Program-made: the position numbers and the translations under genes
The notes under the pieces: model-generated
What the model was told of the DNA's origin: nothing
What the model saw: the letters and a program-made list of their open reading frames with translations, nothing else
Database searches by the model: none
Shown: one piece after another, positions 12,698 to 25,345 of the stretch
Layout: every line of letters starts with the position of its first letter
Position numbering within the stretch: the stretch's first letter is position 1
Origin: Coffea arabica
Lineage: Eukaryota; Streptophyta; Magnoliopsida; Gentianales; Rubiaceae
Reading direction: 5' to 3'
NCBI RefSeq assembly: GCF_036785885.1
Contig: NC_092315.1
Span: 20,748,026 to 20,812,025 of the forward strand
DNA length: 64,000 nucleotides

Positions 12698-14030
12698 TAA
12701 ATTTGATTCTTTTTTTTTTGAATCAAGAACACACAAGACACGAAGACACAGCGAACCAACATCGAGAAATTGTTAAAAATTAAAAAAAATTCAACACAAC
12801 AAAATCAGACAGCCAAGAAATGATGGAAAGACACAAAAACCCAAGTGATAGAAACCTAGCGATAGTAAAATTTATGATTTTTGTTTAATTGAACTAGACA
12901 CAAAACACAAGAAAGATAACACACAACCACAAATTTTTTTTTTAGATGAACAATAATGATGAACAGTACATGAACAGTGATAGTGAACAGTAACAATTTT
13001 TTTTGACACAAAAATTGAATTAAAATTCAAATGAGTGATACAAAACACAAAGCAAAAAAGGAATATAACTTGGATACTGTCAACCAATTCTATTGCCAGC
13101 TGATACAAACCCAACCACAAATTGGAAGAATTTATATCCCACAAGCCCGGATCTAGACAATGTATCAAAGTTTGATGAATTGAGCAGAAACCGAAACCCT
13201 ATAAACCCCTATGTTATGAACTAAAATGAGATCTTAACCCACAACAATTGATAGATAAAACTTAGGTTGTTTGGTAGAAGGCGCTACAAATAAGTGGGAT
13301 TCTTGTTTGATAAGCCAAGCAAATATCTAGAACAAATTCTAAGATATTCAAAGATTGCTTCAAGAAGCTTAGAGAAACTCTTTCAATTGTTGGAAAATTC
13401 TACTTCTTGATTGATTAAAAACATTGCAAGTTAGGGTTATAAATAGCCTTATAAGACATGAAAAACCTAATCCAATTTGGAAATAATACAAGTTTCCTAA
13501 TTCAACTAACAAGACACAATTTCCTAAAACCTAATTTGGCTCATACATGCTCATACTTGGCTGATTATTTCACTAACTACTAATGACTAAATTATCAATA
13601 AAAACACTTTAAATAACACAACAATTCAAGACTTAAACACCAACATAAGTCAATGTGAAGTCGGTTTAACTATAGTTGGCTTCATTCAACTCTTCCACCA
13701 CTTGAATGAGATGAACAAGTTTCCAATTTGCATTCTCAAGTCCCTCAATATGTTTTGGGACAATTTCTTGACTTTGAATTATGGGAACCAGAAGTCTTCA
13801 CGCATGTTAGGAGTGCCTGTGTCTAACTCTATTTTCAACTTGAAGCAAATTAATACTTGAATTAGGATTTTGATGGAATTTATCGGACACTCGACCCCTC
13901 CAATGCTTCGATAAACTCCAACTTGACCTTGAATCACATGTACCAAAATCCAAGTGACTCTCTTAGCTTTCCTACTCATATCAGTTGCCCCCATGGAACG
14001 TGGAATAGAAGCACACTACATGACATGATC
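12698..14030 (-). mobile_element. Unclassified LTR-retrotransposon remnant
   Basis: On the minus strand there is a promoter-like GGCTATTTATAACCC (about 13432-13446) followed by an untranslated-looking T-rich segment. It continues across the solo LTR into 9743-10005. Farther upstream a 71-codon minus-strand frame (13779-13994) starts MGATDMSRKAKRVTW and contains GQVGVYRSIGG. I do not recognise a domain in it and it may be part of the element's 3' non-coding region. LTR ends and target duplications could not be fixed. Confidence 0.35.
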
Positions 14031-14592
14031 ATATTCATAGAAAATTATTGTTAATCATATAACATATCCATCATGTCATTTCATTTCATAAAACATAACT
14101 CATAAACAAGTATATGCAATATATGGCTTTCGGGTACTCAGTCTAGAGATTAAACCCCTTCTAGGAGTGTGACCACAAAACATAACATAAGTCAATTGAC
14201 TAGGCACAATGGCTACCATGACTGCCAATCAATTGGGCATAACAGCTACCATGATAATGTAACATAATAGGACTATAATCCCCGCCACCTATTTTATGGC
14301 CGTTTAGAGTTTTTCGTAACATAAATTCATTTCACACATCACATGCATTTTTCTTTCATTTCATGAAAATATGCTCCTCATTTCACATTTCATAGCATAA
14401 CAAAATAGTTCAAATAGGCTTAAATGATCCGTTTTACACATAGCAAGGTATGATTTTGATGTGAGAAAATTCATATTTAATATTTTAGAAAAACATAGAG
14501 GGGTAAGCACCGCCACCTCAAACTATTTAATTGAAGAGATTCTAAACGTGCCCTTGAACTTGTCTTCGACCTATAACTAGTGTTATATACAT
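14031..14592. other. Intervening sequence, no gene seen
   Basis: No coding domain, RNA gene or clear repeat terminus was recognised. It holds short internal echoes (ATGGCTACCATGACTGCCAATCA and a near copy about 45 bp later, near 14208 and 14250). It is bounded by the 3' end of the minus-strand LTR starting at 14593. Confidence 0.4.
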
Positions 14593-17168
14593 TGTGATGG
14601 CCCCACTTTCTCCTAGAGCATACCCTAGAAGTTAGCGAACCACCCACCTGGCTCTCACCAGGACTCATTCACTAATATTAATTTCAGAGATAACAATTCT
14701 CATTAATCATCCAAACATCCATTCTTAATACTTCTTAGTAAGACAAAAGCTTTATCCACTACAAATTATAAAGGTGAATCGTCCAAACGTTCATTCTTAA
14801 GTACATCACTTAAGTATATCACCAACTAGTGTGAAATATAAATCTATCCGTTAAGAGATACAAAATGCAGGTCTTAACAGCAATATATAACATTAGACCT
14901 CCCAAAATAGTCTAACTCTACTTGATCATCCTTCAAACTTCAACCCCTGTAAGGAAAACAAAGCTAAAGGGTTGAGCTAAAGGTCAGTGAGGTTCCACAC
15001 AAGCAACAATCAATTAAACACTTAAACAAGTAGCAAAATTAAACAATTAAGGAAACACTTCACTGAATGAATTAGAGAACACTTCACTGAACAATCACTT
15101 TTAAAAGGATACGGTGCTCGCATTAGAGTCACTTCAATGCACTACACACTCCACCGAACTCCTCCTTATAACCTCCAAAACAGTAAACACTTCCCTCACT
15201 TAGATGGCCATATCAATATCAGTAATCTGCTACTCCGTGATAGTACTTGAGCATACCAATACACTTACCCGAAGCTACTGTCCTATCTGACCAAGCCTTT
15301 TTGCTGGCTCGAATAGTCTGTTGAACAAAGGGTTTTAGGACCCAGTTCAGCCGGTGTGGTAAAGTACACACACACGGCTTATAGTCATGCACACTTACAA
15401 TAACATTTAGCCAATTATCAACCTTCAACCTTAACTAAGCCAAGTACGATAAAGTACACCCTCGACTTAGAAGGCGAGGGACAATTGAGATACACTTTAC
15501 AATGAATCACTTAACAATATTTCATAATAAACACATTTATCACATAATTCCACGTAAGTAAACATAAATAGTTAAACACAAAAATTTGGAAACACTCACC
15601 AAGTTTTCAAATAAATCACTCTTAAACTTTGAGTTTGTTTCTTGGCTCACTGCTACTTCCTGACACAAGTTTATAATTCTAAAGTAAGTAGACAATTTGT
15701 AAAGGTTCGCTTATCATTTATTATCCTATTATTTGAACTATTAAAATCAAGTTTGACTTTAAGATACAATTCATATATTATCACTTATCATTTGTTACTT
15801 TATGATTTAAACTACTAAGTCAAGTTGAGCTTTATAAAACAAATCATTTGTTACTTTATCATTTGTTACTTTATAAAACAAGATATAACAAATCCAACAC
15901 CTATCTCACATTTCACCTCAAAACTTATCAACTTTATCAATTTTAAACTAAAGAAATATATATATATATATTCCAAGTTTAAAGTCTTGTAAGATGTTTA
16001 GACTAAGATTAATTCATTTTCTATCCAATATTCAAGGATTAAGGGAAATGAACTCTTCATTTGTTCCATTTAAGCTAAACCAGATTCTAAGTTGTTTGTA
16101 GTTTGGGTTTTGTTCCACTACACCAGCCCCTCAAGTTTTTAGTTCTGTAAAATGTTCATGAAGACAAGGTTAAGAGGTTATAAGCTGTTTTATGTATATA
16201 ATTACAACATGTTATCTTAGAATTTCCGAAAACATCATGGAAGACTTAACTCATCACTGTTTTGGCCAGCAAGTAAAATTTCCAGCAATATCATTTCAAA
16301 ATGTTCAACAAAGCTCCACTGTTTACTTGCTTAAAACACTAATCTCTTAGTATACATTCTGTCCAACATAAATCAAGGCAAATAACACTTAATTCCAGTA
16401 AATGGATCAGCCAAGAAATCATATATATACTAATCTGTAATCAGCTAAGCGTAACAATCATCAATTGGCAATTCAACATACGGCTGCTTCCTTAATTTCT
16501 TCTATGTTAACTCCAACTTAACATGCAAAACATGACTATCAAGCTACAAAGTAGCCTTAAACAGAGCATATAAAAGTTCACAACTAAAATTCGAAGGAAG
16601 ATTGATTAAATGTTCATTTTTGTATCTCGGCCTTCCTAACAGGTTCCATCAGCTTTTAATCAAGAATTTTCCCATTAGTCTCTTCATTATGCACTCAAAT
16701 CTAACAAGCATGATAAGATGGAAATGTTATACAATGAATTAAACCTCAATGTAGAAGTTTAGAACCAGAATCCATGAAGAACCTAGGATAATTTCTTATT
16801 CTTTCCTTCGGCCAAGCCTATCTGCATTAGACTGAACTCATCTGTCCTTCAATGTTCACTTTAGTTTATACTCATTTCTGTCTTGCTTGATGAAGTTAAG
16901 ATGCTTTATGACACATCACATCTTAATACAAATGTTTAAAGGTCAAATTTGCCGAAGACAGCTAGTGTTTCTTAGCTCCATTTCCCTCGTGTGAAACTAA
17001 CAGATTTTCATCGGGTTTCTTTCAATAATTTCAGCTTAAAGTTCCAACTTTTCACAAGTGTCTACAGCTAACCTTTTTTTAATACTTAAAGTAGACATAA
17101 TTCATACATTTCCTATCTATAGCTTCCATCTTTCTCTGAAAACAAGCTGCTCAACTAGTACATGTCTC
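14593..17168 (-). mobile_element. Tekay-like LTR, minus orientation
   Basis: The left edge TGTGATGGCCCCACTTTCTC is the inverse of the family 3' end, followed by the inverse of the GAGTCCTGGTGAGAG block near 14650. GATAAAGTACACCC near 15452 is the inverse of the conserved TACTTTATC word. The body is similar to the + strand LTR fragment at 4857-6503. The 5' end (expected ...CTCACA on the + strand) is not visible before the next LTR begins at 17169, so this copy is truncated or interrupted there. Confidence 0.6.
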
Positions 17169-18670
17169 TGTGACGACCCCACCTCCCTCTAGGGTGTATC
17201 CCAGAGTTTAGCAGACCATCTGCCCAACTCTCGTCAGGACTCGCTCACTTACATCAAATAAAATAGTTCACAACCTCAAGCGTAAATGGAATAACAGTTC
17301 CCAAGTTTGGAATGTACATGTACATTCATTTCTATTCCAAACATTCATACAATCCCAAATATAACAAAAGATATGAATTCCAGATAAATTCAATCTTAAC
17401 TGAGCACTAGCGCGAGTACAATCGTAAAAATTCAAAAACTAGACTATGCTAGCCTGTACCAGTCTCACGCCCTCGCTCGTACCCCCTATAAGGAAAACAA
17501 ATCTAATAGAGTGAACTAAATCTCAGTGAGGTTCCAAAACATCATGCAAATCCAAATAGCAATTTGATCATGATTTAAAAATATAAGTATCAAAATAGCG
17601 AGTATATGAAGTCAAAAAAATAAGCAATAACACTTCGTAAAGCCAATCACTGGATATTTAACATGTCAAGTAAAAGGATACAACCCCTATTACAAAATAG
17701 CTCCGCCATAGCTTGATCAAAGATAGTTGACACTCCATCAACTTTCAAGTAAAGTAATCAGTCCGCAGTGCCCCACTTAACGCCAATCTCCGTCTACCAT
17801 TCAACCTCCTTACCGGGCCCGAACGCCAAGATAAACATGTGTGATAATACTTGAGCATACCGATTAGTCGAGAAGATAACACTCCACTCGACAAAACAAA
17901 AGACCCAGGGTTCGTTACCTAACCGACCAAACCCTTGCCAGTTCGATTCAAGTAACTAGCCACAGGGTTTCTAGAATTCCAAAGAGTGCTCACGTCATAC
18001 AAAAGTATATCAAGTCAATTGTAACGAATGAACAAGTATATATCACATTAGGCAAGTGCGATAAAGTACACCCTTACCCGATCAAACCAAGCAAATATTA
18101 TCCGATCACATTGGTAAAGAATTTAAATCAAGTATCAAGTTTAATCATGTATTTGGAAGCACTCACAAAAGACTTAGTGCTTTTCAAGTTTACGCTCAAG
18201 TGCAAGTCCTTGGTTGGAGTCCAAATCTGCGATAAAATATTATTTAAGAGTTTGAAATCAACTAGGGTTCAAAACATAGGAGTTTCGCTTAAAGAAAATC
18301 AATTAAATGAAACTCGTTTAAGTAGTATTTATTTTGCTTATCACACCCTAGAAAACTCATGCTCGCTCTTTTAGTTTTGGTAAGGAAGCGATTAAAACTT
18401 TTAAATTCGCAAAGTGGTCTAAAAGACGAGGAAAACATATTTCGAGTGATCGCTATTTTCGCCTTTTAAAAGGTATGAGTTTTGGCCAAATTTCAGCTTA
18501 TATACCTCGACTAACGGAAACTTGAACACCAAAGACAATCTAAGTTCACTTCGATCTCAAATCGTCGTTCAAGTTTCAAGTTCACTCGCTTATCTTTCGA
18601 CTTAAAATTTGGGCAGCATTTTCCCTATTTTCTTACTTTTTCCATCCAAGTATAACTTGGATTCTGGAGA
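17169..18670 (-). mobile_element. Tekay-like LTR truncated by a Copia fragment
   Basis: It starts at TGTGACGACCCCACCTCCC (17169) in the same orientation as the neighbour to the left. The inverse family block, GCGATAAAGTACACCC near 18057 and a final AAATTTGGGCAGCA near 18607 all align in order with the complete solo LTR at 41042-44062. The matching landmark in that copy is at 42579. The alignment stops where Copia coding sequence begins, so the 5' third of this LTR is missing. Confidence 0.6.
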
Positions 18671-20872
18671 AAACTGTGTCAAAAACTCCTCAAGAGAATG
18701 GAGTAGCAGATAGGATGAATAGATCCATTACTGAGCGGGTCAGATGCATGCTCTCTAATGCTAAATTGTCAAAATCCTTTTGGGGTGAAGCAATGAGGAC
18801 TGCAATCGATTTGATTAATCTTTCTCTATCAGTTCCTCTAGATGGTGACATCCCAGAGATAGTAGGGACGGAAAAAGATGTATCTTTTAAGCACTTGAGA
18901 GTTTTTGGTTGTTGGGCATTTGTTCATATTTCCAAAGATGAGAGGTCAAAATTTGATGTAAAATCAAAGTAGTGTATTTTCTTGGGTTATGGACATGAAG
19001 ATTTTGGTTATAGGTTGTATGATCCTATTGATAAGAAGGCGATCAGGAGCAGAGATGTTGTCTTCTTTGAAGATCAAACCATTGAAGACATTGGAAAAGG
19101 TGACAACCCAAAATTCTCAGATGATATTCCTACTAGTTCAAATCCAGATCCAGATCGAGTTCTAGTACCTGTTGATTTTAATCAAGGGGGAGCTAAGACA
19201 AAGCAGAGAGAGGATGTTGATGATGGTGATAATCTTGCTACTGATGAACTTGAGCATGAGGTGCCACCTACTCCATTACCACCACCACGAGATGAGTTTA
19301 AGAGATTTACCAGAGAGAGGAGACCTTCTAACAGATATAATTCTCATGAATATGTGTTGTTAACAGATGGAGGAGAGCCAAAGCCCTACTGTGATGCTCT
19401 AGAGCATGAGAACAAAGAAGATTGGTTGCGAGCCATGCAAGAGAAAATGGTGTCTCTGCATAAGAATCACACTTATGACTTAGTGAAACTGCCTAAAGGT
19501 AAGAGAGTTTTAAAGAACAAATAGGTTTATAGATTGAAGACTCAGAAGCACAGCTCATAACCAAAGTACAAAGCAAGATTGGTTGTGAAGAGATTTAACC
19601 AAAAGAAAGGTATAGACTTTGAAGAAATTTTCTCTCCCGTGGTAAAGATGTCGTCAATTCAAGTTGTTTTGAATATTGCAGCCAGTTTAAATTTAGAGGT
19701 CGAACAACTTGATGTGAAGACAGCCTTCCTGCATGGTAACTTGGAAGAGGAGATCTACATGTGGCAATCGGAGGGGTTCAAAGAAATTGGTAAGGAAAAT
19801 CTTGTATGTCGTCTCAAGAAGAGTTTATATGGGTTGAAACAGGCACCGAGATAGTGGTACAAGAAATTTGACCCCTTCATGATAGACCACGAGTACCACA
19901 AGACTACATTTGATCACTGTGTTTACGTGAAAAATTTTTCAGATGGTGATTTTATTATTCTCTTGTTGTATATTGATGACACATTGATTGTTGGCCGTAA
20001 TACTATGAAAATTGACAGATTGAAAAAAGAGTTGAGTAAATCTTTTACAATGAAAAATTTGGGTCCAACTAGACAGATACTGGGGATGAAAATCTCACGA
20101 GACAGGCAAAATGGAAAGCTTTGGTTGTCTCAAGAAAAGTATATTGAAAAGGTGCTTGACAGGTTTAATATGAGCAAAACTAAGGAATGTTCTTTATGCG
20201 TCGGCTGTTGGTAGTTTGATGTATGCCATGATTTGCATCAGGCTAGATATTGCTCATGCAGTTGGAGTAGTTAGTCGGTATCTCTCCAATCCTAGCAAGG
20301 AACATTGGAATGCTGTCAAATGGATTCTCAGGTAACTCAAAGGAACTTCCAAATTGTGTTTGTGTTTCAGTAATGGTAAATCTATAATAGATGGGTGCAC
20401 TGATGTAGATATAGTAGATGATCTTGATAATAGGAAATCCACATCTAGATACTTGATGATTTTTGCAGGGGAAGCAGTGTCATGGCAAAGTAAATTACAA
20501 AAGTGCATTGCCCTTTCCAGTACAGAGGCAGAGTATATCACAACCACTGAAGCATGCAAGGAGATTCTTTGGTTGCAGAAATTCCTTCAAAATTTGGGTA
20601 TGAAGCAAGAGAAGTATAGTCTTTACTGTAACAGTTAGAGTGCCATTCATTTGTGTTAAAATTCTACATTTTACTCTCGGTCCAAACACATTGATGTGAG
20701 ATATCATTGGATTTGGAAAGTACTGAATTCCAAATTATTAATACTTGAGAAAGTTCACATTAATGACAATGGTGCTGATATACTGACCAAGGCGTTGCCT
20801 AAGGAGAAACTCCTATTTTGCAGACAGGAAGCAGGTTTGACTATACCCCCCAAATGAGCTGGAGGGGGAGAT
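18671..20872 (+). pseudogene. Decayed Ty1/Copia Gag-Pol, 5'-truncated
   Basis: The reading begins inside integrase (TPQENGVADRMNRSITERVR, containing the catalytic Glu region). It continues through the integrase C-terminus, reverse transcriptase ([18 protein letters not shown]; catalytic YIDDTLIV near 19970) and RNase H (STEAEYITTTEACKE; KHIDVRYHW near 20690). Gag, protease and the first half of integrase are absent. In-frame stops lie near 18970, 19522, 19552 and 19852. Near 20190 the frame jumps from KTKEC directly to YASAVGSLMYAM, indicating a small internal deletion. The style is Tork/Tnt1-like, but it is clearly a different family from the intact element at 27837. Not functional. Confidence 0.85.
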
Positions 20873-21562
20873 TGTTGGACTTGTGTGGGCCAACCCATAT
20901 GTGGGCCAACCAAACACACAAGTGAACAAAACTTGAGGGTTTTTCAAGTATAAATACAAGCAGCAGCCGCGAGAGAAGTTTTCTTCTTTGGTGTGAAAAA
21001 AAGCTACAGTCGCCACTTTTCTTGTTTTTGAGAAAAACAAAGAGAGAGAAAGAGCTAGAGAGAGAGAGAGAAACTTCAAGGTCTTGATTGGAGGGTGATT
21101 CAAATCCCGATTGAGACGAAATTTTACCCACGTGATCCTCTCGTCAGGCTCTACTTATCTATTAGTTCAGATTTTGGATTTTCTCTCCATTTGATAACAC
21201 CTTTCCAAACCTACTTCTTTGACAATTATAGTTTTTGGGGGTGATTTTGCAGTAATTTCGCTTGGTTGATATTGGTGATACTATTGTCATCCGAATATTT
21301 CGGATAGACCTGTGTATTTTTATTATTATAATAATAGAGATTTTTTACTAGACTAAGTCCCGTGATTTTTTCAAATTTGGATTTTCCACGTAAAAAATCT
21401 TGGTGTTCTGTGCCTTTTATTTTCTTGCATTTTATTATCACTGCTGGCATTATTACTTGGTAATTTGATTTATTCCTATTTTAACTAGTACTTGGGAAAA
21501 AAGTAATTTATCTTGGGTTAACTCTAATATTGTGTGCCTGCACCGGTATCCCTTTCCCAACA
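20873..21562 (+). mobile_element. 3' LTR of the decayed Copia element
   Basis: A purine tract (GCTGGAGGGGGAGAT) directly precedes TGTTGGACTTGTG at 20873, and the unit ends CCCTTTCCCAACA at 21562. That gives a 690-bp LTR with TGTTGG/CCAACA inverted ends. A TATA-like AGTATAAATAC lies near 20948 and a GA-rich simple repeat at about 21038-21072. The 5' LTR is missing with the 5' half of the element, so no target duplication can be checked. Confidence 0.8.
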
Positions 21563-24500
21563 GACATCACCGATTAAAAATGTGTTATCATGCCCAAATC
21601 ACACGACTGCATAATGAAATGCATGCATTTCGTTATGCAAAGCATATCAAATTGCTTGGATCTCAAACTCAAAATGACAACTAATGAGCCCACAAGGAAA
21701 CTTTAAATGAATATGTATGCAACAAAGATCATGACTAAATTGCTTAAAGAGAGTATGAAACTAAATCTCAAAAGTATGCATCGTTTAGTAAACTTACTCA
21801 AATATCCAAACTCCTTTCTTTTTTATTTTATTAATATGTTAAACAAAAGGCTTAGGAGATATACACAATGTCCAAACCACGGTTAAAACCGTTAGTGTCT
21901 TATTCATTTGGGTTTGCAAAGAGCATGTCCATGAGATACATGCAAAAAAACTTTTAATTTCCACATCTATTATTGCATAATATTGCTAAAATCCTTTTCT
22001 TAAGTATAATATCTTGGACCCTTCAAGTAGAGTGAATATTGCATCAGGCACAACCATCAATAATGCATCACCAAGCAAACAGCTGAGAAACAACAAAAGT
22101 CCTAATAAGATCCCATATTTAAAATAGAGAAAATGAGTAAAGTAGAAAAGAAACCTAACTTACATAGAATGCATATTGGCTGGCCTTGATTGGCTTCTTA
22201 CATGCATTACAACATACCTTCAGAACAAGCAACAAAAATGAATTATGTAGCATGAATGAGAATTCTGTACACAAGCAATTATGGCCAATTAGAATCATTG
22301 GCAGGTTAAAGTCATCAAAGGTCCGTTGAATCTATCGAGTATCGAATGCAATAAAAAAATGTATTAAGAGTAATTATTTCACCAGTGGAAGCCATATAGA
22401 TGAATAATGACAACACTTTTTAGTAGTGATTAAGAACATAAGATATAATTCAATTAAATTTCAAATTCAATAGATGTGCTCAAATAGTGGTTAGTGGTGA
22501 AACGCCACTTGAACCCAGAGCTAGCTGGTTGAAAAAAAATGCAATATAACTGTTGTTATGTTTTCTGAAAGGTTAGACTATTTGAGCTTCACACAAACGT
22601 ATTTGCTATTCTTGAACACCCAATTTAACATCCTAAGCCTTTCTCATCAGGACTAAACATTATTAAAAGGAGTTTGAAGTATCAAGATGCTAGTGATGAG
22701 ATAATATAAGCCATTACAAATTGAATGCCACAATCTCCAGAATGCAGAAGAGTTTTAATTTTTTGCACTTTGGGCATGCATATATTTTCATTTTACATTG
22801 ATATGTAAAAGATTAAGATTTCTCCAATGTATAGACAAAACGCCCAAGGATGCCAGATATCTTCGTACTTAGTACATTATCCACTATTTTCAGTGTGAAT
22901 GTCATCTAATGTGTAATAAAGGCATTTGAATACTTCCACCCCAACTCTACAATATTGTCATAAGTAATAAAACATCAAGTTTGTGAAGTAGGCGTGAGAA
23001 GCAAGGCTGTGAACTAGCCTTTTATGCCTTCTGAATTTGTGCATGCTCTATCAAAGGAGCCAATCGACCTTGATGGCAAACTCTTCACTCATAGAAACAC
23101 TATTATGTACTATATATATGAGAAGCAATCTAAAATAGCAACTGATGCAAGTCCATAGGAAGATCTGTTCTCCTTTCTCTATTTGGTTTCTTTAAGTAAA
23201 GGAATATTCCATGAGAAAAAATTGGAGAATTTTGCAAGGTAGAAAGTTTTCTTTCTTCTGTTTTCAATTGGAGGTGGGGAAGAAGGAATTAAAGGAAATT
23301 TGGCCTAGTTACAACATTTAACAAGTTATCCTTAACACAATCCTTCTTACAATCCCAGTGCTACAAAAGATGTTGTGCAACAAGTCAAAAGAGAAAGATA
23401 CAAAGCTTATCAAATGCAATGGATCTGTCATCAGCCATAAACCAAACATGTGCATATCTACAAGACAATCATGAAGGCAAATCTAGAAAAGATATTGGTT
23501 CTAATCAAGCACTTGCAGCTCATAAATATTGCAGATGTAGACATAATTCACAAGCAGCTCTTCCATTATTGATGGCCATTCATTACTAAAGTGATACTTA
23601 GCCAAATCTACAAATATGTCATCTGATTTTCTTTCCCATATCAAGAAGTCATTATTATGAAGTGTATGCGTATATTGAACAATGCTATTCAGTCAAAACA
23701 GATAAAGAGCAAACTCTAAGACATTTTTTTATGGATATTTATCTGTACACTAATCAGTGTTAACTCTTTATTCCTCTAATTTTTGTCGCTTGGATTGGGT
23801 CTAGTCATGTTGCACCAGATGGAATCTAAAAATCTTCTTTGTCAGTGGAGTACATAAAGTCTTTCACAAGGGTTCAGGGTCTTAGATTAATCTCCTATTA
23901 TCTACTCCAGAATTTACATAGAAAGTTCCTATTTCTTTCTGATTACCAATTTCTTATGATATCTGATCATTATAAGTCTAGTAATCACACCAAAGTGCGG
24001 CCATTTCTTAATAAATATCATTCAAAATTAGTACAGATCACAATTTGATAAACCGATTACTATCTTATTTTGATGCGTAATAGTATTTGACAAATGTTTT
24101 ATATCAATAAACCAAGAGAAACACTTAGCCAAAAAGTCAACAATTTCAATATCTCTACCACATATGACTACATATATTTAGAAAAAAAAAAAAAAAAGCA
24201 AAAACCAACCTGCAAATGAAAAGGACCCTTATCCAAAGCTCTTTCTCTTCCACCAAAAAGCTCAATTTTAAAAAAGAAAATAACAACAAAATTGTTAGAA
24301 ACTGTATATCTTTATGCACTTGTTACTGATTTGCTCTCAATATTATGCGTGAAAAAATCAAATTTGAAAGAGTAAGGAAACTTTCTTACCAAACAAAAAC
24401 AACTACTGGCAGAAAAAGGAGCTCTCTTCCAAACAGAAATTCTTCAAACAAAAAAGTAATAACTATTACATCGATACTTCCCCTTTTTTTTCCTTTCCTA

Positions 24501-25345
24501 AACCTAAAAACCTAAATAACTACCCTCTCTCTTTCTATCACATCAAATCCCGAAAAATAGAATTTAAAATGATGGTTCTTGTGGAAGAACCAAATCCAGT
24601 ACGCATGACGCAAATTAGACAGCTGACCATTTTCTGGGGAAAAATCCCTGAATTTCAGGCAAAAAGGAGATGGCTAATCTACGAGGAATTTCAAGGATTC
24701 CATGTTTCCAGGTACAATCGACATGTGAGGAAGTCATTTCTACTACAAGAACTTAAAAGTATTCTCTAGTGTTCTCGGCAAAAGCAGAAGAGGAGAAATT
24801 GGCTCCGTTTGTTTTTTGCAATAGGGAAGAAGAAGCAAGAGCATATTGTGTTAATTCCATATAATTCAATGGGCCAACACCGGACAACACACAAACAGTC
24901 CATAAATTCCTTTGGACATCTTAGAATAACAAAAGCTTGAAACCCATCAAACAGAGCAAAATTTCTTCTTCAAAAAAATCAGCATGTGTCAAGTATCAAA
25001 TAAGCAGTAAACCAGTTGTCAAGAGGGGAAGTAACTACAGTAAAAAAAAACACTCTCTTTTTATTATACTTGAGGGATATAAGAAAAAATTGCTGTTTGA
25101 CCAAAAAAAAATTAGAGAACATAGGACAAGTTTGTGGATCCGAGTAAAGTACCCAGTAACTTTGCCACACAACATGAATGCCTGACATCTTCATTTTATT
25201 ATTGTTCAGGGTGTACCTGGTTGACCTCAATCTTCAAGTCTCCAACATTCGCTGAAAATTTGAGTAAGAAAGGTTCATCAAGACTCAACAAACAGATGTC
25301 TGAACTGTCAGCGCTATCGGGTGAAACCCAGCCATTTCTTCTTTC
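21563..25345. other. Intergenic, no gene supported
   Basis: This is 3.8 kb of AT-rich sequence without a recognisable domain on either strand. A short frame at 24569-24769 has no family resemblance. The CT-rich stretch and short A-runs around 24180-24540 look like ordinary intergenic or untranslated sequence. A promoter for the F-box gene at 25346 should lie at the right end, but no distinctive site stands out. Confidence 0.4.

Noticed and set aside
13779-13994. The frame MGATDMSRKAKRVTW as a possible host gene
   Set aside because: It sits within an LTR-element remnant, has no upstream promoter or recognised domain, and its continuation runs into stops.
24569-24769. A 66-codon + frame upstream of the first F-box gene
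   Set aside because: No family motif and no intron signals tying it to another exon. Length is compatible with chance.
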